Positions 15,202 to 22,940 of a DNA stretch of 50,908 nt are shown in pieces. Position 1 is the first letter of the stretch, and each line of letters opens with the position of its first letter. The translations under genes and the position numbers were made by a program. The stretch is from Streptosporangium subroseum (GTDB lineage: Bacteria; Actinomycetota; Actinomycetes; Streptosporangiales; Streptosporangiaceae). The DNA is taken from NCBI RefSeq assembly GCF_900188345.1, contig NZ_FZOD01000071.1, positions 1 through 50,908 of the forward strand, given 5' to 3'. The notes beneath the pieces are model-generated. The model was not told the origin of the DNA. It saw nothing but the letters and a program-made list of their open reading frames with translations, and did not search any database.

Positions 15202-16200
15202 TTATCTGCGGTACATGACGTCGACGTCCCATTGGGTGAAGCCGAGTCCCTCGTAGAGGCGGATCGCCGCGGCATTGCTCTCGTCCACGTACAGCATCAC
15301 CTGGGCCAGGCCCCGTGAACGCAGATGGGTCAGGCCGGCGAGGGTGAGGGATTTGCCCAGCCCGCCTCCCTGCTCCGCGGGATCCACCCCGACCACGTAG
15401 ACCTCGCCGATCGGCTCGTGCCCGTCCCCGTGAACCTTGGTCCAGTGGAAACCGACCAACCGGCCCCCGGCCGCCGTGCCGCCGTCCGCACTCGCCCCGC
15501 TTCCTCGGGTGCCGTCGCCGTCCGCGCCCCCCTCAGGTCCTCGGGTGCCGTCGCCGTCGGATCCGGTCGGCCGATCCGCGAGGAAGAATCCCGCCGGGTC
15601 GAACCACGACTCCTGCTCGCGCCGCTTCAGGTCCTCCAGCGTCAACGCCCCCTGCTCCGGGTGGTGGGCGAAGGCCCTGGCGTTGAGCGCCACCCAGGCC
15701 TCCTCGTCGGAGGATCCAGGCTCGAACGTGCGCAGCCGTACGCCCTCGGGGAGCGTGAAGCCGGGAATCGGAGAGGACAGCGAGCGGCGCATCTGCCAGA
15801 GCGACCTGACCTTGGTGAACCCGTCCGACGCGGCGAGGGCCTCGGCCCCGGGGTGGCCGCCGTGCGCCCACAGGCGCAGGTGACCGCCCGTCCGATCCAG
15901 TACGGCCCGCAGCAGGTGGCGCCCGTGACCCTGCCTCCGGAAGGCGGGGTGGATCACCAACTCCCCGCTCGCGCCCTCGACCGGGTCGGTCGGGTCCACG
16001 TGCGCGTACCCCACGAGGTCGTCTCCGGAGTACAGGAGTACGGCCCCGATCCGGTCGTCGCCGCCGTAGCGCAGATGGAGCATCACGTGCTCGTTGAGCG
16101 GCCGGACTCCGTCGGCCTCTGCGGCCGCCTCCACTATCGTGAGGACGGCGGCCACTTCGTGTTCGCCCAGTCGTCCCCTGTGTTCCACACGCGCGTTCAT
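15202..16200 (-). CDS. mshD: mycothiol synthase
   Basis: 332 residues with two GNAT acetyltransferase domains. The first carries ELVIHPAFRRQGHGRHLLRA; the second carries VGVDPAEQGGGLGKSLTLAG and ends with the ALRLYE-like AAIRLYEGLGFTQWDVDVMYRR. Known: MshD acetylates Cys-GlcN-Ins with acetyl-CoA, the last step of mycothiol synthesis. A Gly/Asp/Thr-rich insertion (about residues 212-250) contains GDGTRG twice and sits in a loop just before GRLVGFHWTKV; it looks like repeat expansion. The nearby glnR and sulfur genes match the neighbourhood I remember from Mycobacterium. Confidence 0.93.
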   Translation of the reverse strand: MNARVEHRGRLGEHEVAAVLTIVEAAAEADGVRPLNEHVMLHLRYGGDDRIGAVLLYSGDDLVGYAHVDPTDPVEGASGELVIHPAFRRQGHGRHLLRAVLDRTGGHLRLWAHGGHPGAEALAASDGFTKVRSLWQMRRSLSSPIPGFTLPEGVRLRTFEPGSSDEEAWVALNARAFAHHPEQGALTLEDLKRREQESWFDPAGFFLADRPTGSDGDGTRGPEGGADGDGTRGSGASADGGTAAGGRLVGFHWTKVHGDGHEPIGEVYVVGVDPAEQGGGLGKSLTLAGLTHLRSRGLAQVMLYVDESNAAAIRLYEGLGFTQWDVDVMYRR

Positions 16201-16319
16201 GTCCTGGACTCTAAGCGGACCGCAGATTCAGCGAATCACCCGGGACTGGCAAAAGACGCCAGCTTTGGAGCGTGTGAATCGTTATCTCTAGGACATTCCA
16301 TACACAGTTAGTCACCCTA

Positions 16320-18137
16320 GTGTCGTGGTTCATGATGTCTCGTTCCTTCCAGCGTTTGGCCATGGCCGGCGTGCTCGCCGGAGCCGGTTTGGTGCTCCTC
16401 GTAGGACCGGCCGAGGCGGGCAACAAGCCCGCCAAGCCCGCCAAGACGGTGCCGGTCCGCCTGCTCTCCCTCAACGACTTCCACGGCAACCTGGAGCCTC
16501 CGACGGGTTCGTCCGGCCGTATGGTCGACGAGACCGGCACCACCGTGGACGCGGGCGGCGCGGCTTACGCGGCCACGTACCTCAAGCAGATGTCAGACAA
16601 GAACACGCTGAAGGTCGCCCAGGGCGACCTGATCGGCGCCTCCCCCCTGATCTCCGCGGCCTTCCACGACGAGCCGTCGGTGGAGTTCCTCGGCAAGGTC
16701 GGCGTCACCGTCTCGTCCGTGGGCAACCACGAGTTCGACGAGGGCTACACCGAGCTCAAGCGCATCATGAACGGCGGCTGCCACCCGGTGGACGGCTGCT
16801 CGCCCGCCGGTAAGTGGAAGGGCGCGCAGTACAGCTACCTCGGCGCGAACGTGCTCCTGAAGCGGCCGAACAGCTCCGCCGAGAAGGCGGCGCTCGACGC
16901 GCTCGGCGGAGGCCACACCGGCCCGCTGCGCAAGCTGCTGGACGGCTACGGCATTCCGGCCCTGCCCCCGGTCGCCATCCGCTGGATGAACGGCGTGCCG
17001 ATCGGCTTCATCGGCCTGGTCACCAAGACCACCCCGACCATCGTCACCTCCGAGGGCATCAAGGACCTGGAGTTCGTCGACGAGGTCAAGGCCGCGAACG
17101 TCGCCTCCAAGCTCCTGCAGATCGTCGGGGTCAAGGCCCAGGTCGTGCTGGTGCACGAAGGTGACCAGGTCACCGCGGGCCAGTCGCCCGACTCCTGCGC
17201 CGCCCAGCCGGGCGCGGGCAACCGGATCGCCACGCAGGTCGACGCCGAGGTCGACATGGTCCTCAGCGGCCACTCCCACCAGGCCTACCTGTGCAAGGTG
17301 TCCGACCCCAAGGGCGGCACGCGCCTGTACAGCCAGGGCGGCTCCTTCGGCCGCGTGATCACCAAGGTCGACTTCCAGGTGGACGTCAAGACCCGTGACG
17401 TCGTGCGCTCCTCGGTCGTGGCCGACAACCAGATCGTGACCCGGACCGTCACCCCGGACCCGGAGATCTCCGCGTTCGTCCAGACGTGGAAGGACCGCGT
17501 CGCGTCGGTGGCCAACAAGCCGCTCGGCAAGATCACCGCTGACATCACCAACAGCGGGGCCGCGTCCGGCGAATCCTCCCTGGGCAACCTCATCGCCGAC
17601 GGCCAGCTCGCGGCCACCAGGACCGGCGGCAACGCCCAGATCGCCCTGATGAACCCGGGCGGCGTGCGTGCCAACCTCACCTACGCCGGCTCGGCCGTGG
17701 GCGAGGGCGACGGCGTGGTGACCTACGGCGAGGCCTTCACGGTGCAGCCGTTCAACAACCTCATGCAGGCCGTCACGCTCACCGGCGCGCAGCTCAAGAC
17801 CGTTCTTGAGCAGCAGTTCACCGGCGGGCCCAACAACCAGGCCTTCACCAAGATCCTGCAGCCGTCGTCGAACTTCACCTACACCTACAGCACGAGCGCG
17901 CCGTGGGGTTCGAAGATCTCCAACATGAAGATCGACGGTGTCGCGGTGACGGACACCCAGAGCATCAGGGTCGCCGCCAACAACTTCCTCGTCGGCGGCG
18001 GTGACGCGTTCCTGGCCTTCCAGGGCGGCACCGACCTGTGGAGCGGCCCGCTCGACATCGACGCCTTCGCCGCCTACTTCGCGGCGAACCCGTCGATCGC
18101 GCCCCCGGTTCCCAACCACATCACGGTCGTCCCGTAA
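16320..18137 (+). CDS. secreted 5'-nucleotidase / UDP-sugar hydrolase family protein
   Basis: 605 residues from GTG 16320; ATG 16332 and 16335 are possible starts and none has a clear ribosome site. A signal peptide (SFQRLAMAGVLAGAGLVLLV, cleavage near PAEA-G) begins it. The metallophosphatase domain has LLSLNDFHGNLE, QGDLIGASP, VGNHEFDEG and LSGHSHQAYLC, all the metal ligands of the family. From about residue 395 the 5'-nucleotidase C-terminal domain follows (GNLIADGQL, NPGGVRANL, EAFTVQPFNN). Known: such enzymes strip phosphate from extracellular nucleotides, which fits the Pit phosphate uptake genes nearby, although no shared operon exists. Confidence 0.92.
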   Translation: MSWFMMSRSFQRLAMAGVLAGAGLVLLVGPAEAGNKPAKPAKTVPVRLLSLNDFHGNLEPPTGSSGRMVDETGTTVDAGGAAYAATYLKQMSDKNTLKVAQGDLIGASPLISAAFHDEPSVEFLGKVGVTVSSVGNHEFDEGYTELKRIMNGGCHPVDGCSPAGKWKGAQYSYLGANVLLKRPNSSAEKAALDALGGGHTGPLRKLLDGYGIPALPPVAIRWMNGVPIGFIGLVTKTTPTIVTSEGIKDLEFVDEVKAANVASKLLQIVGVKAQVVLVHEGDQVTAGQSPDSCAAQPGAGNRIATQVDAEVDMVLSGHSHQAYLCKVSDPKGGTRLYSQGGSFGRVITKVDFQVDVKTRDVVRSSVVADNQIVTRTVTPDPEISAFVQTWKDRVASVANKPLGKITADITNSGAASGESSLGNLIADGQLAATRTGGNAQIALMNPGGVRANLTYAGSAVGEGDGVVTYGEAFTVQPFNNLMQAVTLTGAQLKTVLEQQFTGGPNNQAFTKILQPSSNFTYTYSTSAPWGSKISNMKIDGVAVTDTQSIRVAANNFLVGGGDAFLAFQGGTDLWSGPLDIDAFAAYFAANPSIAPPVPNHITVVP

Positions 18138-18176
18138 CCATCACGGGCCTCACAGGCAACACGTAGCCGAACGCGG

Positions 18177-18206
18177 AAGGCTCACCGGATTCCCCCGGTG
18201 AGCCTT
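18177..18206 (+). terminator. hairpin terminator after the 5'-nucleotidase gene
   Basis: AAGGCTCACCGG (18177-18188) pairs perfectly with CCGGTGAGCCTT (18195-18206) across a 6-nt loop, 40 bp after the stop codon. The following sequence to 18291 is AT-richer and separates it from the convergent glnR. Confidence 0.85.
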
Positions 18207-18291
18207 CCGTACGTTCTTTGCGCGAACTGTCTCCTGCGCGAATTTTCTGCACATAATTTTGCGCAAATTTGTACGGCTTTTTGGGGCCCTG

Positions 18292-19005
18292 CTAGCGCCG
18301 AACGGTCTCGCGCTCCTCGGCGGCCTCGTTGCCGCGCTCGGGGACGAACCGGTAGCCGACGTTGCGGACGGTGCCGATCAGCGCCTCGTACTCGGCGCCG
18401 AGCTTGGCACGGAGCCGCCGGACGTGGACGTCCACGGTCCGGGTCCCGCCGAAGTAGTCGTAGCCCCAGACCTCCTGGAGAAGCTGGGCCCGGGTGAAGA
18501 CCCGGCCGGGGTGCTGGGCGAGATACTTCAGGAGCTCGAACTCCTTGAAGGTCAGGTCCAGCGCGCGACCACGGAGCCGGGCGGTGTAGGTGGCCTCGTC
18601 AATCGACAGGTCACCGTTGCGGATCTCGTCGGGAACCTCTTCCGCGGCGGACAGGCTGAGCCGGCCCACGGCCATCCGGAGCCGCGCCTCGACCTCCGCG
18701 GGCCCGGCGCTGTCGAGGATGACGTCGTCGGCACCCCATTCGGCGGTCAATCCGGCCAGGCCGCCCTCGGTGACGATCACCACCAGGGGACAGGCGACGC
18801 CCGTGGTACGGAGCAGCCGGCACAGACTCTTCGCCTGAGCGAGCTCGCGCCGCGCGTCCACCAGAATGGCGTCGGCGGGCGGGACGTCGATCAGCGCGGA
18901 TGCCTCTGCGGGCGCGACCCGTACCGAGTGCAGTAGCAGCCCCAACGCCGGGAGGACCTCAGTCGAGGGCTCCAGGGCGTTGGTGAGCAGCAGGAGATTG
19001 CTCAC
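18292..19005 (-). CDS. glnR: GlnR, OmpR-type global nitrogen regulator
   Basis: 237 residues from GTG 19005 with AAGGAGG seven to eight nt upstream; longer frames start far beyond the real gene. The N-terminus SNLLLLTNALEPSTEVLPAL is the characteristic GlnR start, leading an atypical receiver domain. The C-terminal winged helix is LTFKEFELLKYLAQHPGRVF, VDVHVRRLRAKLG and IGTVRNVGYRF. Known: GlnR is an orphan regulator, not controlled by a normal phosphorelay, that governs nitrogen assimilation genes and often others. It is divergent from the MoaD/ThiS-like gene across about 200 bp. Confidence 0.93.
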   Translation of the reverse strand: MSNLLLLTNALEPSTEVLPALGLLLHSVRVAPAEASALIDVPPADAILVDARRELAQAKSLCRLLRTTGVACPLVVIVTEGGLAGLTAEWGADDVILDSAGPAEVEARLRMAVGRLSLSAAEEVPDEIRNGDLSIDEATYTARLRGRALDLTFKEFELLKYLAQHPGRVFTRAQLLQEVWGYDYFGGTRTVDVHVRRLRAKLGAEYEALIGTVRNVGYRFVPERGNEAAEERETVRR

Positions 19006-19203
19006 GATGCCTCCTTCCCGCGTTATGTCGGCGGTAGCCGTACAAACACGTAAGGACCCGGGGGCTACGTCGCCCAGGTCCCGTAGTAGGTGAGGATAGC
19101 CCACGAGGATGAAGCATCCACGAAGCGTCCACCTGGTGAACATGTTTCCCCGGTGGATTCCCCGTAATGATGTGGTAACCGTATGTGTTTGGGAGAGGTT
19201 GAT

Positions 19204-19461
19204 GTGCAGATGGCGACGGGTGTAATTCGTTACTGGGCGGCGGCGAAGGACGCGGCGGGCGTCGCGGAGGAGCCCTTCGAGGCGGCGACATTGGCCGAAC
19301 TGATGGCCAAGGTCACGCTGGACCGCGATGAGCTCGCCCGGGTGGTGCGGCGGTCGTCGTTCCTGGTGAACGGTGATCCGGTGGGCACCCGGGCCCACGA
19401 CACGATCGTCTTCGCGGAGGGCGCGACGGTCGAGGTGCTTCCCCCCTTCGCGGGGGGCTGA
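19204..19461 (+). CDS. MoaD/ThiS-family sulfur carrier protein
   Basis: 85 residues from GTG 19204 (GGGAGAGG lies 5 nt upstream); ATG 19210 is an alternative. The beta-grasp fold is visible: VIRYWAAAKDAAGVAEEPF, then SSFLVNGDPVGTRAHDTIVF. The C-terminus VEVLPPFAGG ends in the diagnostic Gly-Gly that is adenylated and thiocarboxylated. Known: MoaD/ThiS carriers donate sulfur for molybdopterin, thiazole or other thio-compounds. It is divergent from glnR. Its partner enzyme is not in the window, so the pathway cannot be named. Confidence 0.85.
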   Translation: MQMATGVIRYWAAAKDAAGVAEEPFEAATLAELMAKVTLDRDELARVVRRSSFLVNGDPVGTRAHDTIVFAEGATVEVLPPFAGG

Positions 19462-19559
19462 TCGCCGGAGCGCTCCCGGCGGGGCGGGAGACCGCGAGGG
19501 CCGAGCGGGAGACCGCCGGGGGAAATCACGAGAACCACAAGAAGATCGATGGGCAAACC

Positions 19560-19573
19560 CCCATATATATGGG
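19560..19573. promoter_or_regulatory. 14-bp perfect palindrome CCCATATATATGGG
   Basis: It lies in the 208-bp gap before the LmeA-like gene. TGGGCAA occurs just before it and again overlapping its right side. An AT-only core in a very GC-rich context suggests a regulator site or a promoter element. Confidence 0.4.
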
Positions 19574-19669
19574 CAAGCGCTACCGGTGGTGCGGCGTTTC
19601 AGACAAGATTGCTGGGGGATGTGCTGCGGTGGCATCCAGGCTGAATCCGCAGAACGAACAGGGAGTCAG

Positions 19670-20350
19670 ATGCGCAAGCTGGTCGGTTTCCTGATCGTGC
19701 TGCTTGTCTTCGGAGTGATCCTGGACCGGGTGGCGGTCGTCGGAGTGCAGCGGGAGATCGCCACGCGGGCGACGGCCAAATACGACCTCGACACCCCGCC
19801 CGAGGTGACCATCGCCGGAATCCCCTTCCTGACCCAGGCGATCGCCGGACGGTATGACGAGGTCAAGGTCGCCGCGGGCAAGCTGACCCTCGCCGGTGTC
19901 ACCCTGTCCAGGGTGGACTTCACGCTGTACGGGGTCACCGCGCCGCTGGAGGACCTGGTGCTCCACGCCGATCAGGTGGACATGCGCGCCGAGCGCGTGG
20001 CGGGTGTCGTGGTGGTTCCGGTGACGACGCTGAACCAGAAGGCGCCACAGGGGATCAAGGTCGCGGTCGACGGCGACGGGCTCAACGTCAGCGGAGAGAT
20101 CACCTTCCTGAACCAGAAGGTGCCGGCGAAGGCCACCATGAAGATCGAGCTGGTCGAGGGCGGGGTGCAGTTCGTCGCCCAGAAGGTGACGCTGGGCGAG
20201 GGTATCTCCGTGCCGCAGCCCGAGCGCTTCATCACCTACAAGATCCCGATCAAGGACCTGCCCTTCGACCTCAAGGTCACCGGGGTGAAGGTCGTTCCCG
20301 AAGGTCTCCAGATCGCGGGCGAGGCCGCCGACGTCCCTCTTCATGACTGA
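19670..20350 (+). CDS. LmeA-like phospholipid-binding protein (DUF2993)
   Basis: 226 residues from ATG 19670, ribosome site GGGAG. An uncleaved or cleaved N-terminal hydrophobic segment (LVGFLIVLLVFGVILDRVAV) is followed by repeated beta segments with DUF2993 features (PEVTIAGIPFLTQAIAGRYD, and the final LPFDLKVTGVKVVPEGLQIAG). Known: mycobacterial LmeA binds phospholipid and is needed for lipomannan maturation; other members are less studied. The sigma factor gene begins 8 nt after the stop, so the three genes 19670-21761 may be one operon. Confidence 0.85.
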   Translation: MRKLVGFLIVLLVFGVILDRVAVVGVQREIATRATAKYDLDTPPEVTIAGIPFLTQAIAGRYDEVKVAAGKLTLAGVTLSRVDFTLYGVTAPLEDLVLHADQVDMRAERVAGVVVVPVTTLNQKAPQGIKVAVDGDGLNVSGEITFLNQKVPAKATMKIELVEGGVQFVAQKVTLGEGISVPQPERFITYKIPIKDLPFDLKVTGVKVVPEGLQIAGEAADVPLHD

Positions 20351-20358
20351 ACCGGCCC

Positions 20359-20910
20359 GTGACTGAACCGAGGCGCTTCTCCGTACGTCGTGAGGGTGTG
20401 AGCCAGGCCGGAACCGCCGACGAGCAGCTCGTCAGAGCGCTCTTCGACGAACACGGCGGGCCACTCTACGGCTACGTCCTGCGGCTGACGGGGGACTCGG
20501 GGAGAGCGGAGGATGTCGTGCAGGAGACGCTGCTGCGGGCCTGGCGGCATCCGGACGCGATCGGCGGGGGTTCCATCCGCGCGTGGCTGTTCACAGTGGC
20601 CCGCAATCTTGTCGTCGACCAGCATCGGGCGCGCAGGTCGCGTCCCCCCGAGACGGGGGACGAGGCACTCGCCGTGGTGCCCGCGGACGACGAGCTGGAC
20701 CGTGCCGTCGAGTCATGGGCGGTCGCCGAGGCACTGGCCGCCCTGCGGCCCGAGCACCGCGAGGTGCTCGCCGAGGTCTACTACCAGGGGAAGTCGGTCA
20801 AGGAGGCCGCCGAGGCACTCGGAATCCCCGCCGGAACGGTGAAATCGCGCACGTATTACGCGCTTCGGGCGCTCAAGCTGGCGCTGGAGGAGCGGGGGCT
20901 CGCGCCATGA
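20359..20910 (+). CDS. ECF RNA polymerase sigma factor
   Basis: 183 residues from GTG 20359; GTG 20398 is also in frame and neither has a convincing ribosome site. Region 2 is ALFDEHGGPLYGYVLRLTGD to VVQETLLRAWRHP, and region 4 is ALRPEHREVLAEVYYQGKSV to GIPAGTVKSRTYYALR. It resembles the SigL/SigK type of ECF factors that are controlled by a membrane anti-sigma factor. The next gene overlaps its stop by 4 nt and encodes exactly such a protein. The regulon and inducing signal are unknown; redox or envelope stress is an inference from the partner's zinc motif. Confidence 0.9.
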   Translation: MTEPRRFSVRREGVSQAGTADEQLVRALFDEHGGPLYGYVLRLTGDSGRAEDVVQETLLRAWRHPDAIGGGSIRAWLFTVARNLVVDQHRARRSRPPETGDEALAVVPADDELDRAVESWAVAEALAALRPEHREVLAEVYYQGKSVKEAAEALGIPAGTVKSRTYYALRALKLALEERGLAP

Positions 20911-21761
20911 TGATGACCTGTGACGAAGTACGGATGTCGCTCGGGGCCTATGTGCTCGGCGCGCTGGAACCGGACGAGTGCGTGCTGGTCGAGGCGCATC
21001 TCGCCGAGTGCGCGGACTGCCAGGCGGAGTTCGACGAGCTGACCGGGGTGTCCGCGTTTCTCGGCAAGGTGTCCGAGAGTGACGTGGCGCAGGTGGGCAG
21101 ACCGCCCCGGGCGGTGCTCGACCGGCTGCTCAGCGCCAAGGTCAAGCGGCGCCGGATGACCCGGCTGATGCTCTCGCTGGCGGCCTCGGTCCTGGTGGTC
21201 GGGCTCGGCGGCGGCATATGGGCCGCGAACCGGCCCGCCAACGAGACCGCGACGACGGCGTCCGCGTCCCGGTCGGCCCCCGCGGCGGGCGACAGCTCCT
21301 CCGCGGCGCAGGGCAAGTCCGTTCCCGCCCCGGCGTCCAGTGCCTCCGAGACGCCCACTCCCGAAGCGAAGATCATGCTGGACGCTCCCGGGGAGCCCGG
21401 CGAAGAGTCCAGCCGGCAGGGTTTCGCCGAGCGTAAGCCCGGCGAGCTGAAGCCGGGAGACCTGAGGGTCGAGGGTGCGAGCGTGGACGGCTCCGTCCGC
21501 GCCACGGTGACCGCCCTGGCGGGAACGGGGGGGACCAAGGTCAAGGTCGTGCTCTCCGGGGTGGCCGAGGGCACTCGCTGCCGGCTGGACGTGATCGGAT
21601 TCGGCGGAAACAGGGAGAGGGCCGGAAACTGGATCGTCGACAGGGTCGCCTACGACGAGTCGGACGGCTTCGCCACCACCACGATGCGGCCGCAGGACAT
21701 CTCGAGGTTCGAGATCGCCACCACCGCGGGCCGGGTGCTGCTCTCGGTCCCCGCCCGTTAG
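20907..21761 (+). CDS. membrane anti-sigma factor with zinc-finger (zf-HC2) domain
   Basis: 284 residues; ATG 20907 overlaps the sigma stop (ATGA), with further ATGs at 20910 and 20913. The N-terminal domain has EAHLAECADCQAEF, the HxxxCxxC zinc anti-sigma motif. One membrane segment follows (LMLSLAASVLVVGLGGGIWAA, about residues 95-115). A Ser/Ala/Pro linker leads to an extracytoplasmic domain (VRATVTALAGTGGTKVKVVL). Known: such proteins hold the ECF sigma at the membrane and release it on signal, by thiol oxidation or proteolysis. Confidence 0.9.
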   Translation: MMMTCDEVRMSLGAYVLGALEPDECVLVEAHLAECADCQAEFDELTGVSAFLGKVSESDVAQVGRPPRAVLDRLLSAKVKRRRMTRLMLSLAASVLVVGLGGGIWAANRPANETATTASASRSAPAAGDSSSAAQGKSVPAPASSASETPTPEAKIMLDAPGEPGEESSRQGFAERKPGELKPGDLRVEGASVDGSVRATVTALAGTGGTKVKVVLSGVAEGTRCRLDVIGFGGNRERAGNWIVDRVAYDESDGFATTTMRPQDISRFEIATTAGRVLLSVPAR

Positions 21762-21838
21762 GGCCGCCGAGCCCGGAGTCGTCTCTGGCCGGACCCGTGC
21801 GGGGAATGGCCGGCGGCGGCCGCGTGTTGTCGTGCTCT

Positions 21839-22255
21839 GTGACCGGATTGATCGTGGTGGTCGTCACGCTCGCGGTGGCCACGCTCGTGGGCGTGGTGAT
21901 GCGGCGGCGGAGCGGCGTGCCACGCGAGGTGAGGGGCGACGTGGAGCGGTTGACGTCCGGCGACATCCACGCCGAGCTCGGCGAGCGGGCCACGCTCGTG
22001 CAGTTCTCCAGCGCCTTCTGCCAGCCGTGCCGGGCGACCCGGCGGATCCTCGACGAGGTGACGGATCTGGTGCCCGGGGTGGCGCACGTGGAGATCGACG
22101 CGGAGTCCCGCCTGGACCTGGTCCGATCGCTGAACATCCTGCGAACCCCGACGGTCCTCATTCTCAACGCGTCGGGAGACGTGGTGAAACGTGCCTCCGG
22201 CCAGCCGCGGAAGGCCGACGTGATCGGCGCCCTGGGTCTGGCGATCGGCGAATGA
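21839..22255 (+). CDS. membrane-anchored thioredoxin-like protein
   Basis: 138 residues from GTG 21839; the frame is open from GTG 21797, so the start is uncertain. One N-terminal membrane segment (TGLIVVVVTLAVATLVGVVM) is followed by a thioredoxin fold with active site FSSAFCQPCRATRR (CQPC) and the cis-Pro loop NILRTPTVLILNASG. It corresponds to the ThiX-type thioredoxin that I remember next to the sulfurtransferase genes in Mycobacterium. It probably reduces or passes sulfur with the sulfurtransferase encoded downstream. Confidence 0.85.
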   Translation: MTGLIVVVVTLAVATLVGVVMRRRSGVPREVRGDVERLTSGDIHAELGERATLVQFSSAFCQPCRATRRILDEVTDLVPGVAHVEIDAESRLDLVRSLNILRTPTVLILNASGDVVKRASGQPRKADVIGALGLAIGE

Positions 22256-22317
22256 GCCGGGAGACGAATCAGGGGATGAGCGGGCGGAGCGGGGCACCCT
22301 ACCTTTGTGTGAACAAT

Positions 22318-22339
22318 TCTGTCTCAGAAATTGGACAGA
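22318..22339. promoter_or_regulatory. inverted repeat upstream of the Cys leader peptide
   Basis: TCTGTC (22318-22323) and GACAGA (22334-22339) form a 6-bp inverted repeat with a 10-nt AT-rich spacer, 35 bp before the leader peptide. The setting suggests a promoter or operator of the sulfur operon. The rest of 22256-22373 shows nothing else. Confidence 0.3.
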
Positions 22340-22373
22340 GATGTGACAGGCGGCGGAGCGCCGGGGTAGTGTC

Positions 22374-22463
22374 ATGCGTATGAACTCCGGGACAGAGCTG
22401 CTGACGAAGCGGCGCGCGGTTGATTTCTGCCGCGTGACCACCGCGCTCTGTCGCGCTTCCTAA
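22374..22463 (+). CDS. cysteine-containing leader peptide of the sulfur operon
   Basis: 29 codons, ATG 22374 (or ATG 22380) to TAA 22461-22463, ending in DFCRVTTALCRAS. The CR...LCR pattern near the C-terminus is typical of short leader peptides placed before sulfur assimilation genes in actinobacteria. Known: in mycobacteria, Cys-containing upstream ORFs attenuate sulfur genes when cysteine is plentiful. Here it precedes DUF4395, sulfurtransferase and DUF1416 genes, which fits cysteine-responsive control. The two Cys codons sit at residues 19 and 26. No annotation program would normally keep a frame this short. Confidence 0.7.
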   Translation: MRMNSGTELLTKRRAVDFCRVTTALCRAS

Positions 22464-22526
22464 AGGGCGATCTCAAGCGGCCGTCGAGCCGCACCGATCT
22501 GCACAACCCTGCAGGAGCATCAAGCG

Positions 22527-22925
22527 ATGCAAGCTGATCCCCGAGCACTCCGCTTCGCCGCGGTAGTCACGACCGTCGTCCTCGCGCTCGTCCTGGTGAC
22601 AGGCAGCGCGTGGCTGCTCGCCGTACAGGCCGTGGTGTTCGCACTGGGTCTCATGGGTGCCTCGCCGTACGGGATGATCTTCAAAAGGGTAGTGAAAAGC
22701 CCGCCCAAGGAGTTGGAGGACGCCGCCCCGCCGCGCTTCGCGCAGGGGGTCGGCCTCATCTTCGCCCTGGTGGGCTTGGTCGGATACGTCGCACAGATCG
22801 CGCCGCTGGCCTATGTGGCCACCGCCGCGGCCCTCTTCGCCGCTTTTCTCAACGCCGCTTTCGGTTTCTGCCTCGGCTGCGAGATGTACTTGATCATTCG
22901 CCGCCTACTGCCCGCCGCACGATAA
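22527..22925 (+). CDS. DUF4395 membrane protein
   Basis: 132 residues with about four membrane segments (FAAVVTTVVLALVLVTGSAW, LLAVQAVVFALGLMG, GVGLIFALVGLVGYVAQI, and YVATAAALFAAFLNAAFGF). A CxxC pair, FCLGCEMYL, lies at the edge of the last segment. Known: DUF4395 proteins often accompany thioredoxins and rhodaneses. The CxxC at the membrane suggests handling of thiol or sulfane sulfur. It is 15 nt upstream of the sulfurtransferase gene, in one operon with it. Confidence 0.85.
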   Translation: MQADPRALRFAAVVTTVVLALVLVTGSAWLLAVQAVVFALGLMGASPYGMIFKRVVKSPPKELEDAAPPRFAQGVGLIFALVGLVGYVAQIAPLAYVATAAALFAAFLNAAFGFCLGCEMYLIIRRLLPAAR

Positions 22926-22940
22926 TTCCGGAGGATCTAC

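Noticed and set aside
16325..16813. Plus-strand frame inside the 5'-nucleotidase gene in another phase
   Set aside because: Arg/Gly/Pro-rich shadow; the true frame has a signal peptide and all metallophosphatase motifs.
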